Shown here one piece after another: positions 57,298 to 64,000 of a stretch of DNA of 64,000 nucleotides. How positions within the stretch are numbered: the first letter of the stretch is position 1; each line of letters starts with the position of its first letter. Where the stretch lies: assembly GCF_900188155.1 (NCBI RefSeq), contig NZ_FZOG01000006.1, positions 1 to 64,000 of the forward strand. The letters run 5' to 3'. The position numbers were made by a program, and so were the translations under genes. Source of the stretch: Pseudomonas segetis (lineage in GTDB: Bacteria; Pseudomonadota; Gammaproteobacteria; Pseudomonadales; Pseudomonadaceae). The notes below the pieces were generated by a model. That model made no database searches. It was given only the letters and a program-made list of their open reading frames with translations, and was not told the origin of the DNA.

Positions 57298-57356
57298 TGC
57301 CGTGCCTCAGCCAAAGCGTCGAGCATAACGCCCCGGCCAAGGCTATTCGACCCTGT

Positions 57357-57830
57357 TCAGCGTTTAGGCAAACCTATGACCCGACCGACATACACCGGCG
57401 CCGGCAAGTGCTGATGGGCAGCGGCCAAGGTATCGACCCGGGGTTGCACGGCATCGGCAAATACCGCTGAGCGCCCGGTGTTGACGTCGATATTCATCAA
57501 CATCTGCTCGCTCTCGGCCAAGGCGGCTTCAACCCCCACCAGGTGCAGGCTGTGATGTATATGCAAGCGCTTTTGGTCATGGGCGAGGATTTGCGTTCGC
57601 ACCTCGACCTGCGCGCCCAAACGCACCTCGTTGAGGTAATTGAGGTGGCACTCAAGGGTATACAAGGTATGACCTGTACTCGCCCGCCCCGCCTCATCAA
57701 GCCCTAAATGGTCCATCAGCGAATCGGTCGCATAGCTGAAGATCAGCAGGTAAAAGGCATCGCGCAGATGCTGATTGTAATCAACCCACTCAGGCAACAC
57801 TTCGGTTTGATAAGTGGTTAGCCGGGTCAT
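57357..57830 (-). CDS. cdhB: Betainyl-CoA thioesterase (carnitine operon)
   Basis: A 157-residue hotdog-fold thioesterase. The active-site region is VDYNQHLRDAFYLLIFSYA, with Asp, Asn and His near residues 17-22, followed by a long helix. ATG 57830 follows TAGGAG. In P. aeruginosa the CdhB thioesterase hydrolyses betainyl-CoA made by CdhC and frees glycine betaine. It is the fourth gene of caiX-cdhC-cdhA-cdhB, 48 bp after cdhA. Confidence 0.88.
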   Translation of the reverse strand: MTRLTTYQTEVLPEWVDYNQHLRDAFYLLIFSYATDSLMDHLGLDEAGRASTGHTLYTLECHLNYLNEVRLGAQVEVRTQILAHDQKRLHIHHSLHLVGVEAALAESEQMLMNIDVNTGRSAVFADAVQPRVDTLAAAHQHLPAPVYVGRVIGLPKR

Positions 57831-57878
57831 TGGACGACTCCTAAAGTTGCTATGCCAGGCCCGGCATAGGTATCCAGA

Positions 57879-58844
57879 TCAATCAGCGAAGTCAAGACCG
57901 TGCCTGGCCTTGGTTTGCCGGATCGCCTCTTGAACGGCAATCAGGCAATCATCACGGTAGCGCTCCAGCTCGGCAATACTACGCTCGCCTTGCTGGGCCG
58001 CCGTGCCTTCGACCACGCTGTCGATCAGGCCTTCAGTCAACTCTGGCGCCTCCAGATAGGTCCAGGGCAGTTTCAATGCCGGGCCAAACTGATTCATAAA
58101 GTGCCGCATGCCAGCATTACCACCGGCCAGGGTATAGGTCAGGAACGTACCCATGAATGACCAACGCAGGCCAGCGCCAAAGCGAATTGCATCATCGATC
58201 TCGCCCGTGGTCGCAACGCCATCATTGACCAGGTGCAGCGCTTCACGCCACAAGGCTTCGAGCAGGCGGTCGGCGATAAAGCCCGGCACTTCCTTGCGCA
58301 CATGCAACGCACGCATGCCGATGGCCGTATACACCTGCATCGCGGCCTGTACCGCTTCGGGCGCGGTGTTCTCGCCACCGACCACCTCGACCAATGGCAG
58401 CAGGTAAACCGGATTGAACGGATGCCCCACCACGCAGCGTTGCGGGTTTCGTGAGTCGGCATAGAACTCGCTGGGCAAGAGCCCCGAAGTGCTTGAACCG
58501 ATCAGTACATCTGGTCGTGCAGCAGCGCTGATCCTGGCGTGCAGATCGAGTTTCAACGCCAGCACTTCGGGCGCGCTTTCCTGAATAAAATCCGCATCGC
58601 GCACACAGTCTTCAATGCTCTGGGCAAAACGCAAGCGATCCTGCGCGGCACCTGGCGCCAGGCCTTGCTGCTCAAGCGCAGGCCAGGCGTTGGCTACACG
58701 CTGGCGCAATGCAGCTTCAGCACCCGGTGCGGGGTCCCACGCCACCACATCGAGGCCATGGGCCAGCGCCCGCGCCACCCAGCCACTGCCGATCACACCG
58801 GTACAAATGGCCGCAAAGGTCTTTACTTCAGTCACAAATTTCAT
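57879..58844 (-). CDS. cdhA: L-carnitine dehydrogenase
   Basis: 321 residues from ATG 58844, with AAGGAG upstream. A 3-hydroxyacyl-CoA dehydrogenase fold: NAD motif [15 protein letters not shown], catalytic region [20 protein letters not shown] with His and Glu, then [19 protein letters not shown]. It oxidises L-carnitine to 3-dehydrocarnitine with NAD+. The neighbours (BKACE, thioesterase, CaiX) separate it from fatty acid dehydrogenases of the same fold. Confidence 0.93.
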   Translation of the reverse strand: MKFVTEVKTFAAICTGVIGSGWVARALAHGLDVVAWDPAPGAEAALRQRVANAWPALEQQGLAPGAAQDRLRFAQSIEDCVRDADFIQESAPEVLALKLDLHARISAAARPDVLIGSSTSGLLPSEFYADSRNPQRCVVGHPFNPVYLLPLVEVVGGENTAPEAVQAAMQVYTAIGMRALHVRKEVPGFIADRLLEALWREALHLVNDGVATTGEIDDAIRFGAGLRWSFMGTFLTYTLAGGNAGMRHFMNQFGPALKLPWTYLEAPELTEGLIDSVVEGTAAQQGERSIAELERYRDDCLIAVQEAIRQTKARHGLDFAD

Positions 58845-58901
58845 ATCGGCTCCTTCAAATCGCAAGCAGAGCTGGTCGGGCGTGTCGCCCAACCAAGATG
58901 G

Positions 58902-59786
58902 TTAGATAGCTTTGAGCTTCATCTTTTCGCGACCTTCGGCGGGGGTCAGTGCGCGGCCACCCAGGCGCTGGATGATTTCAATCACGCGCTCGACCAACTG
59001 GCCGTTGGTGGCATGAACACCGCGATCCAGCCAGATATTGTCTTCAAGACCGACACGAACATGGCCGCCCAGCAACATGGCTTGCGCCGCCATTGGCATT
59101 TGCGTGCGACCAATGCCAAAGCCGGCCCAGGTTGCGCCCGCAGGCAGGTTATCGACCATGGCCTTCATGCTCACGGTATCGGCCGGAGCGCCCCACGGAA
59201 TGCCCAGGCAAAGCTGGAACAACGGATCTTCGAGCAAACCTTCCTTGAGCATTTGCTTGGCAAACCAGAGGTGGCCGGTGTCAAAGATTTCCAGCTCGGC
59301 CTTGACGCCCAGCTCGGTAATGCGTTTAGCGCCAGCGCGCAGCTGGGCAGGAGTGGAGACATAGATGTAGTCGCCATCACCAAAATTCAGGGTGCCGCAA
59401 TCCAGGGTGCAGATTTCCGGGCGCAGCTCTTCAATATGCTTGAGTCGCTCCAGCGGGCCGACCAGATCGGTACCAGCGCCAAACTCCAGCGGCTGCTCGC
59501 CAGGACCGATCTCAAGATCACCGCCCATACCGGCTGTGAGGTTGATAATGACATCGGTGTCGCTTTCACGAATGCGTTCGACCACTTCGCGGTACAACAC
59601 GACATCGCGGCTTGGCTTGCCGGTTTCAGGATCACGCACGTGGCAATGTGCAACCGTAGCGCCTGCCTTAGCCGCTTCGATTGCCGCATCGGCAATCTGT
59701 TTAGGAGTCACGGGAATTGCCGGGTGTCGGCCGACTGTATCGCCAGCCCCGGTGACTGCGCAGGTGACAATGACTTCATAATTCAT
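58902..59786 (-). CDS. cdhC: 3-dehydrocarnitine cleavage enzyme (BKACE)
   Basis: 295 residues from ATG 59786, with TAGGAG upstream. DUF849/BKACE beta-keto acid cleavage family: the zinc site [15 protein letters not shown], plus ITLxAG-type [19 protein letters not shown] and [17 protein letters not shown]. Known chemistry: 3-dehydrocarnitine plus acetyl-CoA gives betainyl-CoA and acetoacetate. It lies 57 bp upstream of cdhA. Confidence 0.94.
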   Translation of the reverse strand: MNYEVIVTCAVTGAGDTVGRHPAIPVTPKQIADAAIEAAKAGATVAHCHVRDPETGKPSRDVVLYREVVERIRESDTDVIINLTAGMGGDLEIGPGEQPLEFGAGTDLVGPLERLKHIEELRPEICTLDCGTLNFGDGDYIYVSTPAQLRAGAKRITELGVKAELEIFDTGHLWFAKQMLKEGLLEDPLFQLCLGIPWGAPADTVSMKAMVDNLPAGATWAGFGIGRTQMPMAAQAMLLGGHVRVGLEDNIWLDRGVHATNGQLVERVIEIIQRLGGRALTPAEGREKMKLKAI

Positions 59787-59860
59787 GGCTGTGACTCCTA
59801 ATTCCAGGCAACAGAAACCCATACGTGGACAAAGCCGCGCATGGGGTTTTCAGGGTTGGT

Positions 59861-60796
59861 TTACTTCAGCGCGGCAATTGCGCTGTCTGCAGGCTTACCG
59901 TCAAAGGTGGTGACACCCTTGAGCCAGCCGCTGACGACTTGTGGATTAGCCTTGATCCAGTCGCGGGCGACATCTTCTGGCTTTTTACGATCCATGATCG
60001 GCTGCATCAGCTGGCTTTCCTGCTCACTGGTGAAGCGCATGTTGCTCAGCAGTTGATTCACGTTCGGGCAACGCTCGGCGTAATCTGGCGCGGTAACGGT
60101 CGAAACCGTGGCAGCGCCATCATTCGGGCCGAATACATCTTCAGTGCCGGTCAGGTAAGTAATTGGGTGTTGCAGGTTCATTGGGTGCGGCTTCCAGCCG
60201 AAGAACACGATTGGCTTGTTGCTGCGCGTGGCCCGGTTTACCGCAGCCAGCATGCCCGCCTCGCTGGACTCGATCAGCTTGAACTCGCCCAAGCCAAACT
60301 GGTTGGTATCGATCATCTTCTGAATTGCGGTATTGGCGCCTGAACCGGCATCAATGCCGTAGATCTTGCCATCGAGCTGATCCTTGAACTTTGCAATATC
60401 AGCCATGGTTTTCAGGCCTTTTTCTGCTGCATAGGTCGGCACGGCAGGCGCAGCGACGGCGTCACTGAGCGATGGCGTGTCCATTACCTTGACCGCTTTT
60501 TTCTCAAGGAACGGCTGGATGTTGTCATCCATGATCGGCTTCCAATAGCCAAGGAACACATCGATCTGGTCTTTCTGGATACCGGCGAAAATAATCTGCT
60601 GCGATGCTTGGGTCTGCTTGGTTTCATAACCAAGCCCTTCAAGCAAAGTGGAGGCCACAGCGGTGGTTGCAACAACATCCGTCCAACCGACTGCACCGAC
60701 ACGCACGTTCTTACAGCTTGCTTGATCCGCAGCCAACAACGACGAGCTGCACAGGGCGAGTACACAGCCACCGGCGATTGCATTTAGACGTTTCAT
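59861..60796 (-). CDS. caiX: CaiX, periplasmic carnitine-binding protein
   Basis: A 311-residue OpuAC-type substrate-binding protein. The signal peptide is cleaved near SSLLA|ADQ. The mature part has VRVGAVGWTDVVATTAV and aromatic residues for an ammonium cage (FLGYWKPIMDD; VFFGWKPHPMN). In P. aeruginosa CaiX binds carnitine and feeds the shared Cbc ABC transporter; no permease or ATPase is encoded here, so it too must use a remote one. It is the first gene of the carnitine operon. Confidence 0.92.
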   Translation of the reverse strand: MKRLNAIAGGCVLALCSSSLLAADQASCKNVRVGAVGWTDVVATTAVASTLLEGLGYETKQTQASQQIIFAGIQKDQIDVFLGYWKPIMDDNIQPFLEKKAVKVMDTPSLSDAVAAPAVPTYAAEKGLKTMADIAKFKDQLDGKIYGIDAGSGANTAIQKMIDTNQFGLGEFKLIESSEAGMLAAVNRATRSNKPIVFFGWKPHPMNLQHPITYLTGTEDVFGPNDGAATVSTVTAPDYAERCPNVNQLLSNMRFTSEQESQLMQPIMDRKKPEDVARDWIKANPQVVSGWLKGVTTFDGKPADSAIAALK

Positions 60797-60890
60797 GGTT
60801 TTGCTCCCTCACTTTACGGTTTATATCCAAGGCCTCGGTGTGCAGCAAAACAGCCTGCGACAGGGCCTGGATTTTGTTCTGTAGAGGCCG

Positions 60891-60916
60891 TCAAGCCCCT
60901 CCGTGTTCGGACTTGA
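60891..60916. promoter_or_regulatory. Candidate CdhR operator
   Basis: An imperfect dyad TCAAGCCC-N10-GGACTTGA with 7 of 8 arm positions paired. It sits in the 267-bp gap between caiX and cdhR, 95-120 bases upstream of caiX. AraC-type regulators more often use direct repeats, so this is tentative. Confidence 0.35.
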
Positions 60917-61063
60917 TAGCGCCCGATGCAGCCACAATACCCAAGACAGCGCTGGATAAAGCGCACTTTAGCGACTACTTGTGGAACTATAGCGACTGCG
61001 GCGCAATCAGCTTTACGGCGCCGAGCCGTACCTAACCAAGCCCTTCAGAGGTGAACCAACGCA

Positions 61064-62005
61064 ATGCCAACAACCTTCTGGTTCCTGCTGCTTCCGGGGT
61101 TTTCGATGATGGGCTTGATGTCCTCGATCGAGCCGCTGCGCGTTGCCAATCGCTTTAAAGACGAGCTGTATGACTGGCGCCTGCTCAGCGTGGACGGCGG
61201 CCCGGTGCAAGCCAGCAATGGCATGTCGCTGAACGTTGAAAGCGCGCTGGATCACGACGACTGGCCGCATACGGTGTTCGTAATCAGCGGCTTCGAACCA
61301 CTCGGCGGCTACAGCCAGCCATTGTCGGCATGGCTGCATCGGCTTGATCGCGAAGGCGTGGTGATAGGTGCAATAGACACCGGCAGTTTTATCCTGGCCG
61401 AGGCCAAATTGCTGGACAAACAACGCATTACCTTGCACTGGGAAGCAATCAACGCATTCCAGGAACGCTACCCGAGCCTGAAGGTTACCCAGGAATTATT
61501 CGAAATCGATGGCAAACGCATCACCACGGCTGGCGGTACATCGACCATAGACATGATGCTGACGCTGATTGCCCGCGATCACGGTGAGCCCATGGCGGTG
61601 AAGGTGTCCGAACAGTTTGTCCTCGGCCGCATTCGCTCACGCCAGGACCATCAGCGCATGCAGGTCACCAGCCGCTACGGGGTGCATAACAAAAAGCTCA
61701 GCCAGGTGATCGCCGAGATCGAGCGGCGCAGTGAAAACCCACTCACCCCACAACAGCTGGCTGACCTGGTGCAGATCACCCCGCGCCAGCTTGAACGCTT
61801 GTTTCGCCAGCACTTGAATGACACGCCGGCCAACTTCTACCTCAACCTGCGCCTGGATAAGGCCCGGCAATTGCTCCGTCAAAGCGACATGAGCGTGCTC
61901 GAAGTCGCCCTCGCCTGCGGGTTTGAGTCCTCCTCCTATTTCTCGCGGCGCTACCGCAAGCGCTTCCAGACCAGCCCCAGCCAGGATCGCCACGAGCACC
62001 AATAG
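61064..62005 (+). CDS. cdhR: GlxA/AraC-family regulator of carnitine catabolism
   Basis: A 313-residue protein with an N-terminal DJ-1/PfpI-like domain (FLLLPGFSMMGLMSSIEPLR; AIDTGSFILAEAKLLD). The C-terminal double helix-turn-helix AraC domain covers ~210-310 (LTPQQLADLVQITPRQLERL; SVLEVALACGFESSSYFSRR). Divergence from caiX favours CdhR, which activates the operon with carnitine. GbdR is a relative with the same architecture and is the main alternative. ATG follows AGAGGTGAACC. Confidence 0.88.
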   Translation: MPTTFWFLLLPGFSMMGLMSSIEPLRVANRFKDELYDWRLLSVDGGPVQASNGMSLNVESALDHDDWPHTVFVISGFEPLGGYSQPLSAWLHRLDREGVVIGAIDTGSFILAEAKLLDKQRITLHWEAINAFQERYPSLKVTQELFEIDGKRITTAGGTSTIDMMLTLIARDHGEPMAVKVSEQFVLGRIRSRQDHQRMQVTSRYGVHNKKLSQVIAEIERRSENPLTPQQLADLVQITPRQLERLFRQHLNDTPANFYLNLRLDKARQLLRQSDMSVLEVALACGFESSSYFSRRYRKRFQTSPSQDRHEHQ

Positions 62006-62378
62006 CCTGCTGGCGGATACGCTCCGCGCGTGTCGCGCCCCAACAGAGCACCGGGCGTAGGGTGCCTCCCACCATTGTCAGCGCATCCAGATGCCCAGTG
62101 GACGGTAATTATTTGCCCGCCAGCCGGAATACAAAGCTGCGCCCATTGTTCGAGAGCCGGTGGACACGCTTCGCCCTGTCACACCCCAGGTGGTGACGAT
62201 GGCTAGGGAGGAACACCCTTTATCCTTCCATCAGATGACCTATCCGTTTGCGACCTGGGCTTGACGCTTTCGGCAATCCCTCAGTCGTTTTTGCATCGGG
62301 TTACTTCACCCCCCGGGGATATGCTCACCTCAAAGCGTCATCAATAGATATGACGTCACAACTTGAGGGGACAGCCTG
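62006..62378. promoter_or_regulatory. Upstream region of the dgcAB-type operon
   Basis: A 373-bp gap with no convincing ORF. The bases just before 62379 hold a strong GAGGGGACAGCC ribosome site. The operon that begins here is GbdR-controlled in P. aeruginosa. I see no terminator for cdhR and no assignable operator. Confidence 0.45.
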
Positions 62379-63356
62379 ATGAGCCCAGCCGAACTACACG
62401 CCGACAGCATCGTTATTGACGGGCTGATCATCGCCAAATGGAACCGCGAACTCTTTGAAGACATGCGTAAAGGCGGCCTCACCGCAGCCAACTGCACCGT
62501 GTCGGTCTGGGAAGGTTTCCAGGCCACGGTGAACAACATCGGCGCCAGCCAGAAGCTGATCCGCGAGAACAGCGACCTAGTGATGCCGGTACGCACCACG
62601 GCCGATATCCGCGCGGCGAAAGAGCAAGGCAAGACCGGAATCATCTTTGGCTTCCAGAACGCCCATGCCTTTGAAGACCAGATTGCCTATGTTGATGTCT
62701 TCAAGCAGCTTGGCGTTGGCATAGTGCAAATGTGCTACAACACCCAGAACCTGGTGGGTACCGGTTGCTATGAGCGCGACGGCGGTCTTTCCGGATTTGG
62801 CCGCGAAATCGTAGCCGAGATGAACCGCGTCGGCATCATGTGCGACCTGTCTCACGTGGGCTCCAAGACCAGCGAAGAAGTCATTCTCGAATCGAAAAAA
62901 CCTGTGTGCTATTCGCACTGCCTGCCAAGTGGACTCAAGGATCACCCGCGCAACAAGTCCGATGAAGAACTGAAGTTCATCGCCGACCACGGCGGCTTTG
63001 TCGGCGTCACCATGTTTGCGCCCTTCCTCGCCAAAGGCATCGATTCCACCATCGATGATTACGCCGAAGCCATTGAGTACGTGATGAATATCGTCGGTGA
63101 GGATTCCATCGGCATTGGCACCGATTTCACCCAGGGTCACGGCCAGGAGTTCTTCGAATGGCTGACCCACGACAAAGGCTACGCACGCCGCCTGACCAGC
63201 TTCGGCAAGATCGTCAACCCGCTGGGCATCCGTACCGTGGGCGAATTCCCCAACCTCACCGAGACCCTGCTCAAGCGCGGCATGCCCGAGCGCGTGGTGC
63301 GCAAGGTCATGGGCGACAACTGGGTCCGTGTGCTGGCTGATGTCTGGGGCGAATAA
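62379..63356 (+). CDS. M19 dipeptidase-family protein of the dgcAB operon
   Basis: A 325-residue TIM-barrel protein of the renal dipeptidase (M19) family. Later metal-site motifs remain (CDLSHVGSKTSEE, CYSHC, HPRNKSDEEL, GIGTDFTQG). At the N-terminus the usual DGHND motif reads IDGLIIAKW, and the glutamate-bearing motif reads GFQNAHAFED. Two ligand positions may thus be lost. By position and context it corresponds to P. aeruginosa PA5396, the first gene of the dimethylglycine operon. Its real substrate is unknown, and dipeptidase activity should not be assumed. Confidence 0.88.
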   Translation: MSPAELHADSIVIDGLIIAKWNRELFEDMRKGGLTAANCTVSVWEGFQATVNNIGASQKLIRENSDLVMPVRTTADIRAAKEQGKTGIIFGFQNAHAFEDQIAYVDVFKQLGVGIVQMCYNTQNLVGTGCYERDGGLSGFGREIVAEMNRVGIMCDLSHVGSKTSEEVILESKKPVCYSHCLPSGLKDHPRNKSDEELKFIADHGGFVGVTMFAPFLAKGIDSTIDDYAEAIEYVMNIVGEDSIGIGTDFTQGHGQEFFEWLTHDKGYARRLTSFGKIVNPLGIRTVGEFPNLTETLLKRGMPERVVRKVMGDNWVRVLADVWGE

Positions 63357-63450
63357 CCCTGGCGCAAAACAGCTAATGAACGGGTATGAGCCCCGTATTT
63401 TTCAAGGCAAGGCCCTGGCTTTGCAGACCTGGGATTTTTGGAGTTTGAAC

Positions 63451-63981
63451 ATGTCCACACACGCACCCGAGATGCCGATCCAAGTTGATGATGAAACCGG
63501 GGTTTGGACCACCGACGCCCTGCCGATGCTCTATGTTCCGCGGCATTTCTTCGTCAACAACCACATGGGCATCGAAGAGGTTTTGGGCGCAGATGCCTAT
63601 GCCGAGATTCTCTACAAGGCCGGCTATAAATCCGCCTGGCACTGGTGCGAAAAAGAGGCTGAATGTCACGACCTGAAAGGCGTGGCCGTATTCGAGCACT
63701 ACATGAAACGTCTTTCGCAGCGTGGCTGGGGCCTGTTCAAGATCGAGCACATCAATCTGGACAAAGGCACCGCCGAGGTGCGCCTCGAACATTCGGCATT
63801 TGTCTATGTATACGGCAAGTGCGGACGCAAGGTCGACTACATGTTCACCGGCTGGTTCGCCGGCGCCATGGACCAGATTCTCGAAGCCAGCGGCAGCCCA
63901 ATCCGGACCGTAGCCGAGCAAGAGTTCGGCGCCTCCGAAGAAGGGCATGAGCACGGGCTTTTTGTTGTTAAACCTATTTGA
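63451..63981 (+). CDS. DUF5943 protein of the dgcAB operon
   Basis: 176 residues from ATG 63451, with GGAG at eight bases; the longer frame overlaps the dipeptidase gene. Visible stretches are VPRHFFVNNHMGIEEVLGAD, SAWHWCEKEAECHDLKGVAV and a cysteine-containing VYGKCGRKVDYMFTGWFAGA. It resembles the V4R/small-ligand fold class in layout and matches PA5397 by position. dgcA is expected immediately after base 64000. The function is unknown; it is probably linked to dimethylglycine demethylation. Confidence 0.85.
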   Translation: MSTHAPEMPIQVDDETGVWTTDALPMLYVPRHFFVNNHMGIEEVLGADAYAEILYKAGYKSAWHWCEKEAECHDLKGVAVFEHYMKRLSQRGWGLFKIEHINLDKGTAEVRLEHSAFVYVYGKCGRKVDYMFTGWFAGAMDQILEASGSPIRTVAEQEFGASEEGHEHGLFVVKPI

Positions 63982-64000
63982 CCCAGCCGTTTTAAAGCAC

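Noticed and set aside
1..64000. tRNA, rRNA, CRISPR array, prophage or transposon
   Set aside because: None of the expected structures, repeats or signature genes was found on reading either strand.

Overview
The window is a chromosomal segment of a Pseudomonas, probably from a soil, plant or aquatic lineage close to the P. fluorescens group. The evidence is the gene content: pgaABCD, creBCD with its small follower gene, a large glycine betaine/carnitine catabolic cluster in the Pseudomonas arrangement, and an orphan hcp-vgrG island. The species cannot be fixed from sequence reading alone. Almost all of the window is coding. No rRNA, tRNA, insertion sequence, prophage or CRISPR array was seen.

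Layout. 1-4 kb: the 3' end of a giant trimeric autotransporter adhesin, then two lipoproteins (one a BamE/OmpA fusion). 4.4-10.8 kb: pgaABCD, for poly-beta-1,6-GlcNAc synthesis, modification and export. 10.9-13.6 kb: a cNMP/CBS/DUF294 regulator overlapping a DEDDh exonuclease. 13.5-20.5 kb: the tRNA-hydroxylation peptidase TrhP, then a FecI-FecR-TonB receptor-PepSY membrane protein iron block. 20.6-22.7 kb: a sodium/solute symporter with its DUF4212 partner. 22.9-32.5 kb: a GST, creBCD plus a small membrane protein, a chemoreceptor, a lipoprotein, a retropepsin-like protease and a PlsC acyltransferase. 32.6-43.9 kb: fdhA, purU, soxGADB and glyA on the minus strand, then an EamA transporter and threonine aldolase. 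44.2-52.1 kb: a type VI secretion cargo island (Hcp, VgrG, DUF4123 adaptor, 1,066-residue effector, exported Sel1 protein). 52.5-64 kb: a GFA protein, 3-hydroxybutyrate dehydrogenase, gbcB/gbcA, DUF3079, a GNAT, the carnitine operon caiX-cdhCAB with divergent cdhR, and the first two genes of the dgcAB-associated operon, which runs out of the window.

Metabolic logic. Carnitine is oxidised by CdhA, cleaved by CdhC to betainyl-CoA and acetoacetate, and released by CdhB as glycine betaine. GbcAB demethylates betaine to dimethylglycine. DgcAB, expected just beyond the right edge, gives sarcosine, and SoxBDAG gives glycine. The one-carbon units pass to GlyA, PurU and FdhA. BdhA next to gbcAB could handle the acetoacetate, and the GFA protein may relate to formaldehyde; both links are inference.

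Most unusual parts: the T6SS effector/immunity candidate pair, set inside the betaine cluster and visibly AT-richer than its surroundings; three 11-bp-phased CTCCA boxes in front of creD that parallel the E. coli cre tag; a TGCGCA array upstream of hcp; a dipeptidase-family protein that seems to lack part of its metal site; and a 28-codon membrane ORF directly after gbcA.
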